From JBARRO01 sp049644265 (GTDB lineage Bacteria; Bacteroidota; Ignavibacteria; UBA10030): a stretch of 6,654 bases of DNA. The stretch is from positions 1 through 6,654 of the forward strand of contig JBARRO010000248.1 of assembly GCA_049644265.1 (NCBI GenBank), written 5' to 3'. The notes below the pieces were generated by a model. That model was not told where the DNA came from and searched no databases. It saw nothing but the letters and a program-made list of their open reading frames with translations. Position 1 is the first letter of the stretch; every line of letters starts with the position of its first letter. Positions 6,571 through 6,654 of the stretch are shown here, one piece after another. Made by a program: the position numbers and the translations under genes.

Positions 6571-6654
6571 ATACGTGAAGCCCTTCAGGTGGTGTCCCCC
6601 GTCAACCGCGAGAACAAAAAACGCGATGGAAAGCGCGACGGTAGGAACAATCCA
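6568..6654 (-). CDS. C-terminal end of a probable membrane protein (partial)
   Basis: The minus strand is open from the right edge to a TGA at 6568-6570, giving 28 residues. They begin WIVPTVALSIAFFVLAV, a convincing transmembrane helix of about 17 residues, and end in a short polar tail, DGGHHLKGFTY. This looks like the last helix and tail of an integral membrane protein whose body lies outside the window. I do not recognise the family. It converges with the PPC gene, leaving 50 bases between stops. The opposite strand is also open from a GTG near 6533 to the edge, but that frame gives an arginine-rich, unconvincing translation, so I prefer the minus-strand reading. Confidence 0.45.
   Translation of the reverse strand, partial: WIVPTVALSIAFFVLAVDGGHHLKGFTY

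Overview
The window looks like chromosomal DNA from a Gram-negative bacterium of the FCB group, probably outside the class Bacteroidia (Ignavibacteria or a related candidate phylum). The main evidence is the 748-residue protein. It ends in a type A type IX secretion (T9SS) sorting domain whose QNYPNPFNPST opening is typical of Ignavibacteria-like lineages. The three plus-strand genes also have clear purine-rich Shine-Dalgarno sequences (AGGAG, AGGAGG, AAGGAG), which classical Bacteroidia mostly lack. By eye the GC content is near 50%. The lineage is an inference. There are no RNA genes, CRISPR arrays, insertion sequences or phage genes.

Layout: bases 1-159 hold no assignable gene. Bases 160-782 (minus) encode a LysE/RhtB-type inner-membrane exporter split over two reading frames by one apparent frameshift near 361-378. 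A 315-base intergenic region separates it from a divergent plus-strand gene at 1098-3263. That gene encodes an exported S9-family (dipeptidyl peptidase IV-like) serine peptidase with an intact Ser/Asp/His triad, and a strong intrinsic terminator follows it. The 3264-3550 spacer carries a cluster of overlapping palindromes and a spaced repeat ahead of the gene at 3551-5797. That gene encodes a large T9SS cargo protein built from beta-sandwich repeats. A second intrinsic terminator precedes 5966-6517, a small exported protein with a PPC/DUF296 domain. A minus-strand gene runs off the right edge; only its hydrophobic C-terminus (6568-6654) is visible.

How the genes fit together: the three complete plus-strand genes each have their own ribosome binding site. 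The first two are closed by terminators, and candidate promoters precede all three, so they look like three separate transcription units rather than an operon. All three products carry Sec signal peptides, so the window is a run of envelope or secreted proteins: a periplasmic peptidase, a surface protein and a periplasmic PPC protein. Nothing in the sequence shows that they act in one pathway, and no clearly new multi-gene system is visible. The most noteworthy points are the exported PPC domain, the S9 peptidase lacking the usual double-glutamate motif, the palindrome cluster at 3371-3421, and the broken exporter gene.
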